Shown here in pieces: positions 8,360 through 16,170 of a stretch of 25,999 nt of DNA; position 1 is the stretch's first letter, and each line of letters opens with the position of its first letter. The notes below the pieces were generated by a model, which was given only the letters and a program-made list of their open reading frames with translations, was not told the origin of the DNA and searched no databases. A program made the translations under genes and the position numbers. Source of the DNA: Rhodocyclaceae bacterium UBA1310 (GTDB taxonomy: Bacteria; Pseudomonadota; Gammaproteobacteria; Burkholderiales; Rhodocyclaceae); NCBI GenBank assembly GCA_002307175.1, contig DBTS01000114.1, positions 26,925 to 52,923 on the forward strand, given 5' to 3'.

Positions 8360-8873
8360 AACAGCTCCCAAACCTTTGCAGGCCGGCAGTTTATCGCGCA
8401 TCAGCCCCAAAAGGGGCACTCCTTGCCAACATCAATGTGAATAATCCCGCGCGAAGCATCCCCACTCGGGACAAACGGACAATTTCTCCTCCACACGCAG
8501 CAGAAACCTTCATTGCCGGGACAGAATTCCACCTCTCCCCCCGACATCCTTCAAACCGCCCGAGGGCGCGAAAAACTGCGGCTCTGCAACATCAACAAGA
8601 CTGCTAAAGGCATTGAAACAAACGATGAACAGACGCTGCAGCTTCACGGCATACTGAACACATCGAAAGCACCTGGAACCTGCCAAGGATCTGTGGCGAG
8701 GGGCCGTCGGCAGTGTGAAGAGCAGCGCATAACACTGATCATGGCCTCGCAATAAGAACATGGACAGGTTCTTAACAAAATGAAGAACTAGATTTCTGGT
8801 CAGGGGTAAGCAAAAACCGCCTGCAGGCAGCACCAGAATCATTTTGTTAAGCACTCCATTAGAGGATTAAATT
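8360..8873. other. Intergenic region between pilS operon and ldhA
   Basis: About 510 bp between divergent genes. No open frame looks like a protein. From 8737 onward it is taken up by the repeat element described separately. A short GCCCC-AAAA-GGGGC hairpin lies at 8404-8417, 45 bp before the PP0621-like start. The part from 8420 to 8736 shows nothing I can name. Promoters for both flanking units must be here. Confidence 0.5.
8737..8851 (+). repeat. Dispersed repeat copy A with long inverted repeat before ldhA
   Basis: The left part, GATCATGGCCTCGCAATAAG (8737-8756), is shared with copies at 18685-18704 and, inverted, 23478-23497. It is followed by a 7-bp inverted repeat (TAAGAAC 8753-8759, GTTCTTA 8768-8774). 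Then comes a perfect 13-bp inverted repeat: CTTAACAAAATGA at 8771-8783 and TCATTTTGTTAAG at 8839-8851, extended inward by TTCTGGT/ACCAGAA after a 10-nt bulge in the left arm. The right arm ends 22 bp before the ldhA ATG. The segment CACCAGAATCATTTTG (8831-8846) recurs exactly at 14778-14793. Confidence 0.8.
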
Positions 8874-9872
8874 ATGCGTATTGCCGTATTTGACACCCAT
8901 CCTTACGATGAACGCGCGCTGACGGAAGCCAATGTCGGCGGCTCACATGTACTCGAATTCTTCGAGGAACGTCTGCACGAAAAAACCGTGGAGCTGGCCC
9001 AGGGCTTTGATGCCGTCTGCCCCTTCGTTAACTGCCGCCTCACTGCCTCCGTGCTGCACCGGCTGGCCCAACTGGGCATCAAGCTCGTGGTGCTGCGCGC
9101 CTCCGGCTTCAATGGCATCGACATCGAAGCCGCCCAGCGTGAAGGCATCTGTGTGGCACGTGTACCGGCGTATTCTCCGGAAGCCGTTGCCGAACACGCG
9201 TTTGCCCTGCTCCTGACGCTGGTCCGCAAGACCCATCGCGCCTACAACCGGGTGCGCGAGCAAAATTTTTCTCTCGACAGCCTCGAAGGTTTTACCCTCC
9301 ACGGCAAGACTTTCGGCTCACTAGGCGCTGGCCGTATCGGTCAGTGCTCGATGCGCATCGCCAAGGGCTTTGGCTGCAAGCTGCTGGCCTACGATCCCTA
9401 CCAGAATCCCAAGATTGCAGAGGATGTGGGGTTTGAGTACGTGAGCCTCGAACGCCTGCTGCAAGAGGCAGATGTCATCTCCCTGCATCTGCCCCTCACC
9501 GAAGACAGTCATCACATCATTGGCCGCGAGGCGCTGGCCATGACCAAGCGTGGCGTGATCATCGTCAACACCAGCCGTGGTGGATTGGTGGACACCTCCG
9601 CACTCATCGACTCCCTCAAAACGGGTCAGGTTGGCGGCGTCGGGCTTGATGTGTACGAAATGGAGGAAGGCGTATTCTTCCACGATCTCTCGGACCGCCC
9701 CTTGCAGGACGATACCCTGGCACGCCTGATGATCTTCCCGAACGCGCTGATCACCTCTCACCAGGGTTTCCTCACCCGCGAGGCTTTGCGTGCCATCGCC
9801 ATGACCACGCTGGGCAACGCCACCGCCTTCGAAGGCGGTAACCCCATCACCAATCAGGTGTTGCCAGTCTGA
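8874..9872 (+). CDS. ldhA: D-lactate dehydrogenase, fermentative LdhA type
   Basis: This enzyme reduces pyruvate to D-lactate with NADH, a fermentative outlet when oxygen is short. The 332-residue protein is a D-isomer-specific 2-hydroxyacid dehydrogenase close to E. coli LdhA (329 aa). It opens with MRIAVFDTHPYDERALTEAN and carries the NAD-binding GSLGAGRIGQ near 148-157. The catalytic triad residues sit at Arg235 (NTSRGGLVD), Glu264 (DVYEMEEG) and His296 (TSHQGFLT). The ATG is preceded by AGAGGA at 7-nt spacing. It stands alone, its stop only 10 bp from the convergent lipoprotein gene. A large inverted repeat just upstream may take part in its control (inference). Other 2-oxo acid substrates cannot be excluded. 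Confidence 0.93.
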   Translation: MRIAVFDTHPYDERALTEANVGGSHVLEFFEERLHEKTVELAQGFDAVCPFVNCRLTASVLHRLAQLGIKLVVLRASGFNGIDIEAAQREGICVARVPAYSPEAVAEHAFALLLTLVRKTHRAYNRVREQNFSLDSLEGFTLHGKTFGSLGAGRIGQCSMRIAKGFGCKLLAYDPYQNPKIAEDVGFEYVSLERLLQEADVISLHLPLTEDSHHIIGREALAMTKRGVIIVNTSRGGLVDTSALIDSLKTGQVGGVGLDVYEMEEGVFFHDLSDRPLQDDTLARLMIFPNALITSHQGFLTREALRAIAMTTLGNATAFEGGNPITNQVLPV

Positions 9873-9882
9873 TCTGCGTGCA

Positions 9883-10383
9883 TCACAGCACAGCCCCTGC
9901 CGCCTGCGGGGGCTTGCCACCCTGCCCGGGGATGCGCAGTCGCTCAGGGTCGAGTGTTCCCGCATGATCGAAAGGCAAGCTGCCATAGCGCTGGATTTCG
10001 GCCTCTCCGCGAATCCGGTAATGCAGCAAACCATCCGCGTTCAGAAGTTGTGGCAGGCGCGTCACCAGGCTCAGCAGATGCGCCTTGGCATTCACCTCAA
10101 CCACCCCTTCCCCGCGCGCGGGAATCATCACTGGCGTTGTCATGCGCCCGGTCGCCAGTCTGTTATCACCAACCAGCAACTCAAATGCAACAGAATTCAC
10201 ACCAATATCAATCCCATTGGGATTTTTTACACGAAGTTGCAACTTCACATCCTGCTGCAACAGATTGCCACCCGCCAGACGTACATCGAGCAGACTGACC
10301 TCGGGTTTTTGCCAGGTTGTTACACACGCAGCCAATAGCGCCAATGCAACACCCGCGAACCAATACCTGATGCCTCGCGTCAT
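9883..10383 (-). CDS. LEA type 2 (WHy-domain) lipoprotein
   Basis: This 166-residue protein begins with a lipoprotein signal, MTRGIRYWFAGVALALLAAC, with the lipobox LAAC ending at Cys20. The mature part has a LEA-2/WHy beta-sandwich pattern: DVRLAGGNLLQQDVKLQLRVKNPN, where the NPN turn is typical, then VAFELLVGDNRLATG and ARGEGVVEVNAKA. Bacterial members of this family are envelope lipoproteins of unclear role; plant relatives are linked with desiccation. The ATG at 10383 has GGGAG about 10 nt upstream. A GTG at 10410 would add nine residues and is less likely. It converges on ldhA with a 10-bp gap. A GC-rich hairpin (AGCCCC/GGGGCT) near 9892-9915 inside the gene end lacks a T-run. Confidence 0.82.
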   Translation of the reverse strand: MTRGIRYWFAGVALALLAACVTTWQKPEVSLLDVRLAGGNLLQQDVKLQLRVKNPNGIDIGVNSVAFELLVGDNRLATGRMTTPVMIPARGEGVVEVNAKAHLLSLVTRLPQLLNADGLLHYRIRGEAEIQRYGSLPFDHAGTLDPERLRIPGQGGKPPQAAGAVL

Positions 10384-10610
10384 GCAGCCCATCTCCCTCT
10401 TGTGTGACACATGCTGTTTGAACCTCCATCCCTCACGTATGTTCCCTTCTGCAAGCTGACACGCATGGACTATCTCTCATCAGTACGGCACCATGACAGT
10501 TCGGGCAATCTACCGGGTTGGGCAGAGTTTGCAGAATAGCCTGCGTCTGACACTCACGAAAGCGCTTTCTCCGACTGGCAGACCGGTTCACATCAAGACA
10601 TAATCTCATC

Positions 10611-11522
10611 ATGGACTACCCTGCAATCATCAAGGAAATCGGACGTGGTGCCAAAGGCGCCCGATCAATGACACCTGAACAGGCACAGGAACTGTTCGGT
10701 CTGATCCTGGACGGCAAGGTGCCGGACATGGAGCTTGGCGCCATCCTCATCGCCCTGCGCATCAAGGGCGAAAGCCACGAAGAACTCAGTGGCTTCATTG
10801 CTGCCCTGAAGGCCCGGACGCGCCAGGTGACGGTGCCCGAAGGGCCACGTTGCGTCATCCTGCCGACATACAACGGGGCGCGCAAACAACCCAACCTGAT
10901 GCCGCTGGTTGCCCTGCTGCTGGCACGTGAAGGAATTCCCGTGCTGATCCAGGGCCGTCACGATTTCGAAACTCGTGTCAGCCCCTTTGATCTGCTCGCT
11001 GCACTGGGAATTCAGCCAGAGCGCAGCCTGCCGGATGCTGCGGCCACACTTGCCACCCGGCGCGTCGCCTGCCTGCGCCTGGATATGCTGGCACGCGGGC
11101 TGGACTGGTTGCTGGGGTTGCGCCTCGCGCTGGGTGTGCGCAACTGCGGACATACCCTGGCCAAGTTGCTCGATCCGTGCTGTGGACATAGCGTACGCGT
11201 TGTCACGGTAACCCACCCACCCTATCTCGAATCCATGCAGGCGCTGCTTGAATCCGAGCATGCCACGGCTCTGCTGATGCGCGGAACGGAAGGTGAATCC
11301 TACGCGGCACCGAGGCGGCGCCCACGCCTGCTAGGGTTTTTCAACGGGGAAAGCCAGGAACTCTTTCCACAGTCGGAAATGGACAGTGCAGGGGTGGAAG
11401 AGCTCCCCTGCGAGATCACGGACAACGCCCTACTGATTCGCCAGATGCTGGCAGGCAAGGCGCCTGTTCCACAATCCATTCTGGATCAGGTAGCAGCGCT
11501 CAGACAGCTGGCGCTACGCTGA
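10611..11522 (+). CDS. ybiB: YbiB/TrpD2-family nucleic-acid-binding protein
   Basis: This 303-residue protein resembles anthranilate phosphoribosyltransferase (TrpD) in fold but belongs to the YbiB/TrpD2 branch. The E. coli member binds nucleic acids and is SOS-linked rather than making tryptophan. It begins MDYPAIIKEIGRGAKGARSM and has the family's N-terminal helical domain (MTPEQAQELFGLILDGKVPDMELGAILIALRIKG split over residues 20-55), then LPTYNGARKQPNLMPLVALLL where TrpD has its phosphoribosyl-binding GTGGD loop; that loop is changed here, in line with a non-enzymatic role. There is no clear Shine-Dalgarno at the ATG at 10611. No LexA-like box was obvious upstream. Neighbours are unrelated in orientation and function. 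Confidence 0.85.
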   Translation: MDYPAIIKEIGRGAKGARSMTPEQAQELFGLILDGKVPDMELGAILIALRIKGESHEELSGFIAALKARTRQVTVPEGPRCVILPTYNGARKQPNLMPLVALLLAREGIPVLIQGRHDFETRVSPFDLLAALGIQPERSLPDAAATLATRRVACLRLDMLARGLDWLLGLRLALGVRNCGHTLAKLLDPCCGHSVRVVTVTHPPYLESMQALLESEHATALLMRGTEGESYAAPRRRPRLLGFFNGESQELFPQSEMDSAGVEELPCEITDNALLIRQMLAGKAPVPQSILDQVAALRQLALR

Positions 11523-11700
11523 TCGGGTATTTAAAAGCCTGCATCCAGGAAACGCTCGAACGCTCTCGCAGTCCGGGCTTTCCAGCATACACGAGCCACA
11601 AGCCATCACGCGCAAACAACAGTGCCTCCACTGACCGCAAAACGAGCCGCGGAACTGGACGCAAGCGCCGGATCCCATTTACACCGCCCTGAACCACCGT

Positions 11701-13872
11701 TCAGGCATGGGTCGCATGTTGCCGATTGATGTGATTGGCGAGCAGCTTGTCGGTCTTCAGAATGTGATTGATCAGCCAGTCACGCAAGAAGGTGGCAAGT
11801 TCCCCACCCACGGATTCTCCGGCAAGAAAACGGGTTCGATACACAACCACTTTGGCAATCAGTGCCTCGTGCTTGGCAAGGTGATCTGCCTGCTCGGGAT
11901 AGGCAAACTTTGCCATCAGATCGGCCTCATGACCAAAGTGGAATTGCGTGTACTTCACCAATTCATCCAGCACGCTGCCGATTGCAGCCTGGGATTCACC
12001 AGAATGCATGGTCGCCAGCAGGTTATTGAATAATTCCACCAGACGTTTGTGCTGTTGATCAATCGAGTGCTCACCGACAGCCAGACTGGATGACCACTCC
12101 AGGCGCGCCGCCACGCTTCCGCCACCCGCTTTTTCAGCGGCATGCGTCGCGGAGCCGGCCAGTTTGAAATAGCGCGATAGATCAAACAGTCTGCGCGACG
12201 CCTCATCTGCCCTGGCCGCCACCCGGGAAGTCTCATCCACCATCTGCGCTGCCTGTTCCGTAATCGACAAAGACTCCCCGATAATGCCAACAACATTGGC
12301 AGCATTGGAGACCTCGCCCTTCACAATGCGCGAGAGCTCCTCCATCTTGTCATAGGATTCGACCGACGCTTCGCGAAAATCCCCCAACAGGCTGGCCACC
12401 TGTTCTGCCGAACTTACCCCTCCCTGCACCAGCGGCACCGCTGCGTTCATTTCTTCGACCACCTTCTGCACATCCGCCTGAATCGCCCCAATCACACTGG
12501 CAATATCTGAGGTCGCACGGCCTGTACGTTCGGAAAGTTTGCGCACTTCATCGGCAACCACCGCGAAACCCCGCCCCTGCTCGCCGGCACGCGCCGCTTC
12601 GATCGCTGCATTGAGCGCCAGCAGATTTGTCTGATCCGAGATTTCCTTGATCACCCCCACTGTACGCGCCACTTCCTCGGCCCGGTTCGCCAGTTTTTTC
12701 ACGTCTTCAGCCGACTGTTGGATGGTTCCGGCGATCCTGTGCATGCCTTCTGCAGACTGTGTCACCAATGCCGCACCATCGGCACTGCGCGTCGAAATCT
12801 CCTGCGCCCGCTGCTCAGTCTCCACGGCCAGATCCGCCATCTGCTGAATCTGCTGCTGCATCGTGCGCACAGCGGTCAACACTTCCTCTGAAGAATTTTT
12901 CTGCAGTGACAGGCGCACTTCCATATTAGAGGCATCCGCCGTCAACACATTCATGTCGCCATGCAGTTGTTCCGCATTATCCACCACGGTGTGAACCAGC
13001 TCGGCAAGGCTGCTGCGCATGCGCCCCAGCGCGCCGATCACGCTATCCTGCCCACCCCATTGGGGCAGCACCTGCTGCACCAGATCTCCCGCAGTGATCC
13101 TTTCGGCCACCTGACGGGCATCGGCCGGCTCACCACCGAGCCTGACGAATATCCAGCGACGCAGAAAGAATGCACTGGCGGTAATCCCCGCGATGCCGAG
13201 CAATGCAATGGCCCCCACCGATAGCGCCAGGCGCCAGTAGGCTGCACGCAGATCATCGATATATACCCCGGTGCCAATCACCCAACCCCAGGGTTCGAAT
13301 TTTTTGACGTAAGAGAGCTTCGGATACAACTCGGTGGTCACCCCGCCCGCTTTCAGCGGCTTGGGCCACTCATAGCGCACAAAACCATCACCGTTGCGAC
13401 TGACAACATCAACCATCGTCGCAAAGAGATTTTTCCCGGAGAGATTCTGATGCTGCCCGCCGTCGCGAGCGAACTGGCTGCTTGCCTTGTTGAAGCGCTC
13501 GTCGTTGAGTTCCTTGCCATCCAGTGCGGGCACTGTCGGATGCATCACCATATGCGGATAGGGCTGGGCCAGATCATTGATCCAGACATACTCGGCACCG
13601 GAATAGCGCAGACTCTTGAGTGCCTGCCGCGCGGCTTCCTGCGCAGCCTCCCGGCTGAGCTTGCCCTGGGCTTCCTGGGCCTGATAGCTGGCAACAACAC
13701 CTTGCGCCATCTCGACAACCGACACCAATTGATCCTGTTTGCCCTGCCACAGATCCCGGTCCAGAGCCACCAAAGCAACTGCCACCAGCACCACGAAGCC
13801 AAACAGCGAGACAAGTGGAGTCAGCAACAGCAGACGGCTCATTGGGCCAAATGTATTTTTTCCTTCGCGCAT
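11701..13872 (-). CDS. Methyl-accepting chemotaxis protein with C-terminal hemerythrin domain
   Basis: This 723-residue chemoreceptor has TM1 (about 14-37), a periplasmic sCache_2-like sensor (about 45-205; YVWINDLAQPYPHMVMHP and YVKKFEPWGWVIGTGVYIDD), TM2 (about 215-237), a HAMP-like linker, and a long signalling coiled coil with the hairpin tip IKEISDQTNLLALNAAIEAA near 408-427 followed by GRGFAVVADEVRKL. Residues 591-723 (11704-12102) form a bacteriohemerythrin domain with all seven expected diiron ligands: His608, His645, Glu649, His664, His668, His703, Asp708. Such domains bind O2; DcrH of Desulfovibrio is the known precedent. Two inputs are therefore likely: a small-molecule signal outside and oxygen or redox state inside (inference). 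The ATG at 13872 has GGGAG 8 nt upstream; a GTG at 13893 is less likely. Monocistronic; no che genes nearby. Confidence 0.93.
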   Translation of the reverse strand: MREGKNTFGPMSRLLLLTPLVSLFGFVVLVAVALVALDRDLWQGKQDQLVSVVEMAQGVVASYQAQEAQGKLSREAAQEAARQALKSLRYSGAEYVWINDLAQPYPHMVMHPTVPALDGKELNDERFNKASSQFARDGGQHQNLSGKNLFATMVDVVSRNGDGFVRYEWPKPLKAGGVTTELYPKLSYVKKFEPWGWVIGTGVYIDDLRAAYWRLALSVGAIALLGIAGITASAFFLRRWIFVRLGGEPADARQVAERITAGDLVQQVLPQWGGQDSVIGALGRMRSSLAELVHTVVDNAEQLHGDMNVLTADASNMEVRLSLQKNSSEEVLTAVRTMQQQIQQMADLAVETEQRAQEISTRSADGAALVTQSAEGMHRIAGTIQQSAEDVKKLANRAEEVARTVGVIKEISDQTNLLALNAAIEAARAGEQGRGFAVVADEVRKLSERTGRATSDIASVIGAIQADVQKVVEEMNAAVPLVQGGVSSAEQVASLLGDFREASVESYDKMEELSRIVKGEVSNAANVVGIIGESLSITEQAAQMVDETSRVAARADEASRRLFDLSRYFKLAGSATHAAEKAGGGSVAARLEWSSSLAVGEHSIDQQHKRLVELFNNLLATMHSGESQAAIGSVLDELVKYTQFHFGHEADLMAKFAYPEQADHLAKHEALIAKVVVYRTRFLAGESVGGELATFLRDWLINHILKTDKLLANHINRQHATHA

Positions 13873-14123
13873 GAACAAAGCTCCCTCTGGCACGGCCAGA
13901 CCTTGTTCATTACGGCTCAGAAGAAACCCGGATAAAGGCTTTCCTGTACCAATGGGTAGGCTGAAAACTGATTTAACAGGACACTACACTCCCCGAACAG
14001 TGCCGAATCCGGAACTTTGTGGAAATCAAGCACAAATTCGCCGCGCAGGAAAAGAGATCATGCCATTGCAGCATGACCTCAGACACAAGCAAAAGCTGTG
14101 GTAGCGCTACAGGACTGACGAAA

Positions 14124-14669
14124 TCAGTCTGTTGTCCCGCCGGACTTGGCCCGATAAGCCGCCACGCCGGCATAGATTTCCTGGCGCGCTGCATCCGGCC
14201 CATCCCAACCATCCACCTTGACCCACTTGCCCTGCTCCAGATCCTTGTAGTGCTGGAAGAAATGCTCGATCTGGCGCAACAGCAGGTAAGGCAGATCCTG
14301 GTAGGTGTGGATATTGTCGTAGAGTGAGGTGATCTTGCTGACCGGCACAGCCAGTACCTTGGCGTCTTCGCCAGCTTCATCGACCATGCGCAGCATGCCC
14401 ACCGGCCGACTCCGGATCACCACCCCCGGAATCAATGCAAACGGAGCCACCACCAGCACGTCTACCGGATCACCATCGCCAGAAATCGAATGCGGAACGT
14501 ATCCATAGTTGCACGGATAGGACATCGATGTGCTCATGAACCGATCCACAAAGACCGCACCGGTATCCTTGCTGATTTCGTATTTGATCGGATCGGCGTG
14601 GGAAGGAATTTCGATGATGACGTTAACGTCATCTGGTACGTTGCCGGGGGGAACACTGTTAAAACCCAT
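14124..14669 (-). CDS. ppa: Inorganic pyrophosphatase, family I
   Basis: Ppa hydrolyses pyrophosphate to two phosphates in the cytoplasm, pulling biosynthetic reactions forward. The 181-residue protein matches the soluble hexameric bacterial type in length. The signature DGDPVDVLV places metal-binding Asp65, Asp67 and Asp70 exactly as in E. coli. Other family stretches are IEIPSHADPIKYEISKDTGA, FMSTSMSYPCNYGYVPHS, and KVLAVPVSK. The ATG at 14669 is preceded by AGAGAGG at about 7 nt. It is likely monocistronic. A short hairpin (GACTGA/TCAGTC, 14113-14129) overlaps the stop but lacks a T-run, so it is not a standard terminator. Confidence 0.96.
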   Translation of the reverse strand: MGFNSVPPGNVPDDVNVIIEIPSHADPIKYEISKDTGAVFVDRFMSTSMSYPCNYGYVPHSISGDGDPVDVLVVAPFALIPGVVIRSRPVGMLRMVDEAGEDAKVLAVPVSKITSLYDNIHTYQDLPYLLLRQIEHFFQHYKDLEQGKWVKVDGWDGPDAARQEIYAGVAAYRAKSGGTTD

Positions 14670-14770
14670 GAATTAGCCTCTCTGGAGTAAGAGCGCCTGA
14701 CCAAAAGAAACCAGGCGGTTCTGGCTGGGACCACCAACAGGACTGATACGTTCCCGTACAGCGCTGCTGC

Positions 14771-14845
14771 GCAGGCACACCAGAATCATTTTGCGGGACG
14801 CTCTGAGTCGCCAACAACTTGTTAGTAAGCAGACCCTCGGGCCAC
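14771..14845 (-). repeat. Dispersed repeat copy D (diverged) between ppa and usp
   Basis: CACCAGAATCATTTTG at 14778-14793 is identical to 8831-8846, and with one indel the match extends left through GCAGGCA. Further right, AACTTGTT-GTAA at about 14816-14828 matches the tail of copy C (AACTTGTTCGTAAT, 23464 onward). Read on the minus strand, the order of blocks is the same as in copies A and C. It lies about 100 bp upstream of the ppa start. Confidence 0.55.
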
Positions 14846-14897
14846 ATTGTCCTCCGATACATGCGGGCAGGCCATTAGTAGTGGCACCTATGTATTC

Positions 14898-15323
14898 CTA
14901 TTTAACCAGCGTTACCGGTTTGTGCGCGAGTGCCACCACCCGAGCAGCCACCGATCCCAGAAGAGACTGGGTGACCGCGCCTCGCCCGTGCGTCCCCATC
15001 CACACCGCATCACACTCAAGCTCGCGCGCGGCGTGGGCAATCGTCTCTCCGGGAGAGCCTACCCGCACATGCTCCCGGGCCTCGATTCCAGCATCCCGCA
15101 GCTTCTCGATGAACGGAGACACAATGGCGTGCCCTTCCTCACGGTAATAGTTATCGACGACCTCGCGCGCCAGATGCTTGGTGGCAAAGCCAATGGGAAT
15201 GGGAAGATGCACATAGAGCACCTGCACCAGCAACGTATCTTTCAGGCGGCCGGAAAACCGGATCAGCGCCTCCACGGCCCGCATGGAGTACTCCGACCCA
15301 TCCACCGCCAGCAGGATGCTCAT
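14898..15323 (-). CDS. Universal stress protein, UspA family
   Basis: This 141-residue single-domain Usp starts MSILLAVDGSEYSMRAVEAL and ends with the ATP-binding motif GTHGRGAVTQSLLGSVAARV, of the G2xG9xG(S/T) type, so it probably binds ATP. Usp proteins help cells survive starvation, redox and energy stress; the precise target is unknown. I chose the ATG at 15323 because Usp proteins start right at this beta strand. An in-frame TTG at 15359 would add 12 residues that do not fit the fold. It lies 64 bp downstream of the TauE-like gene on the same strand, with a hairpin between, and could be partly co-transcribed with it and hemN. Confidence 0.92.
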   Translation of the reverse strand: MSILLAVDGSEYSMRAVEALIRFSGRLKDTLLVQVLYVHLPIPIGFATKHLAREVVDNYYREEGHAIVSPFIEKLRDAGIEAREHVRVGSPGETIAHAARELECDAVWMGTHGRGAVTQSLLGSVAARVVALAHKPVTLVK

Positions 15324-15358
15324 GCTGCCTGTTTCCAATTTCTCCGGCTCCTGGTTCA

Positions 15359-15381
15359 AATCTGCTCACGCAAAGCAGATT
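15359..15381 (-). terminator. Possible weak terminator between TauE-like gene and usp
   Basis: A perfect 8-bp inverted repeat (AATCTGCT 15359-15366, AGCAGATT 15374-15381) with a 7-nt loop lies 6 bp beyond the TauE-like stop. On the minus strand it is followed only by TGAACC, so there is no proper T-run. It could attenuate read-through into usp or simply mark the messenger end. Confidence 0.35.
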
Positions 15382-15387
15382 CTGAGG

Positions 15388-16098
15388 CTACATTCCCGGT
15401 GCGCAGATCACGCCTTCCCACAACGCACCGCCCAGCGCAGGCGCACGGTACAAGCCGTACGCACCAAACCCCAGCACCAGCAACCCGGCGGTCAGGCGCA
15501 CCAGGCGATGGCGCGTGATCGTCCTGCAACGTACCAGCAGCATGCCAGCCAGCAGCAGATTCGGCAAAGTCCCCGCCCCAAAGGCCAGCATCAGACCCGC
15601 GCCGCGCCATGCCGAGCCACTCACCAGCGCCAGACTCAGCACACTGTAGGTCATTCCGCAGGGCAGGAAGCCCCAGAGAAACCCGACGGGCAAGGCCTGT
15701 CGCCAGCCACGCACGGGCAGAAAGGGTTTCCCCAAACCTTGCACCCTCCGCCAGAGGTGCTGCCCAAGCCCTTCAATCCAGGCCAGGGAGCGGGTCAGCC
15801 CCATCAGATAGAGGCCCATGCCCATGAGCATCAGATTGGCGAGCAGGTACATGCCCAGTTGGAGAGGCAGGAAATGGTTGAACAGCAGCGTGGCCGAGCC
15901 GATCGCCCCCGTCACCGCCCCCAGCAGCACATAGCCGCCGATCCGCCCGAGGTTGTAGGCGAGCTGACGCCCCAGGATTGGCCGACCTTTTTCGAGAGGC
16001 GAGGTCAGTGCGGTAACAATCCCGCCACACATTCCCACACAATGTACGCCGCCGAGCAGGCCGACGATGAATACAGCGAGGTAGCCTGCATCAGGCAT
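15388..16098 (-). CDS. TauE/SafE-like (DsbD_2-type) integral membrane protein
   Basis: This 236-residue protein has about six hydrophobic helices and the motif GLLGGVHCVGMCGGIV near the N-terminus, with a second Cys motif WGFLPCGMTYSVLSLAL. These paired half motifs are typical of the small membrane proteins annotated as sulfite exporter TauE/SafE or DsbD_2-like, commonly next to cbb3 oxidase, hemN or fnr genes. In that setting a role in metal or thiol handling for oxidase assembly is the usual guess, not a proven one. The ATG at 16098 has GGGGGA 5 nt upstream; a GTG at 16116 is an alternative. It follows hemN by about 60 bp on the same strand, so hemN and this gene are probably one operon. 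Confidence 0.85.
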   Translation of the reverse strand: MPDAGYLAVFIVGLLGGVHCVGMCGGIVTALTSPLEKGRPILGRQLAYNLGRIGGYVLLGAVTGAIGSATLLFNHFLPLQLGMYLLANLMLMGMGLYLMGLTRSLAWIEGLGQHLWRRVQGLGKPFLPVRGWRQALPVGFLWGFLPCGMTYSVLSLALVSGSAWRGAGLMLAFGAGTLPNLLLAGMLLVRCRTITRHRLVRLTAGLLVLGFGAYGLYRAPALGGALWEGVICAPGM

Positions 16099-16149
16099 AT
16101 GTTTCCCCCAGCCCACCCAGGCAAACCGAAGAAGCCTGACCCGGAGCGG

Positions 16150-16170
16150 GGGTGATCATTCAGATCACCC
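16150..16170 (-). other. Hairpin enclosing the hemN stop codon
   Basis: GGGTGATC (16150-16157) and GATCACCC (16163-16170) form a perfect 8-bp stem whose 5-nt loop contains part of the hemN TGA. On the minus strand it is followed by CCCGCTCC, not T residues, so it is not a standard terminator. It could stabilise the 3' end of hemN or modulate translation of the next gene. Confidence 0.5.

Noticed and set aside
9892..9915. AGCCCC/GGGGCT hairpin as terminator of ldhA
   Set aside because: It lies inside the lipoprotein coding end and has no following T-run on the plus strand.
10465..10539. 24-codon frame upstream of ybiB starting MDYLSSV, similar to the ybiB start MDYPAII
   Set aside because: No ribosome-binding site, and frames of this length arise often by chance; the resemblance covers only three residues.
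11500..11697. 65-residue open frame on the minus strand downstream of the chemoreceptor gene
   Set aside because: It starts with GTG, has no clear ribosome-binding site, overlaps the end of ybiB and resembles no family known to me.
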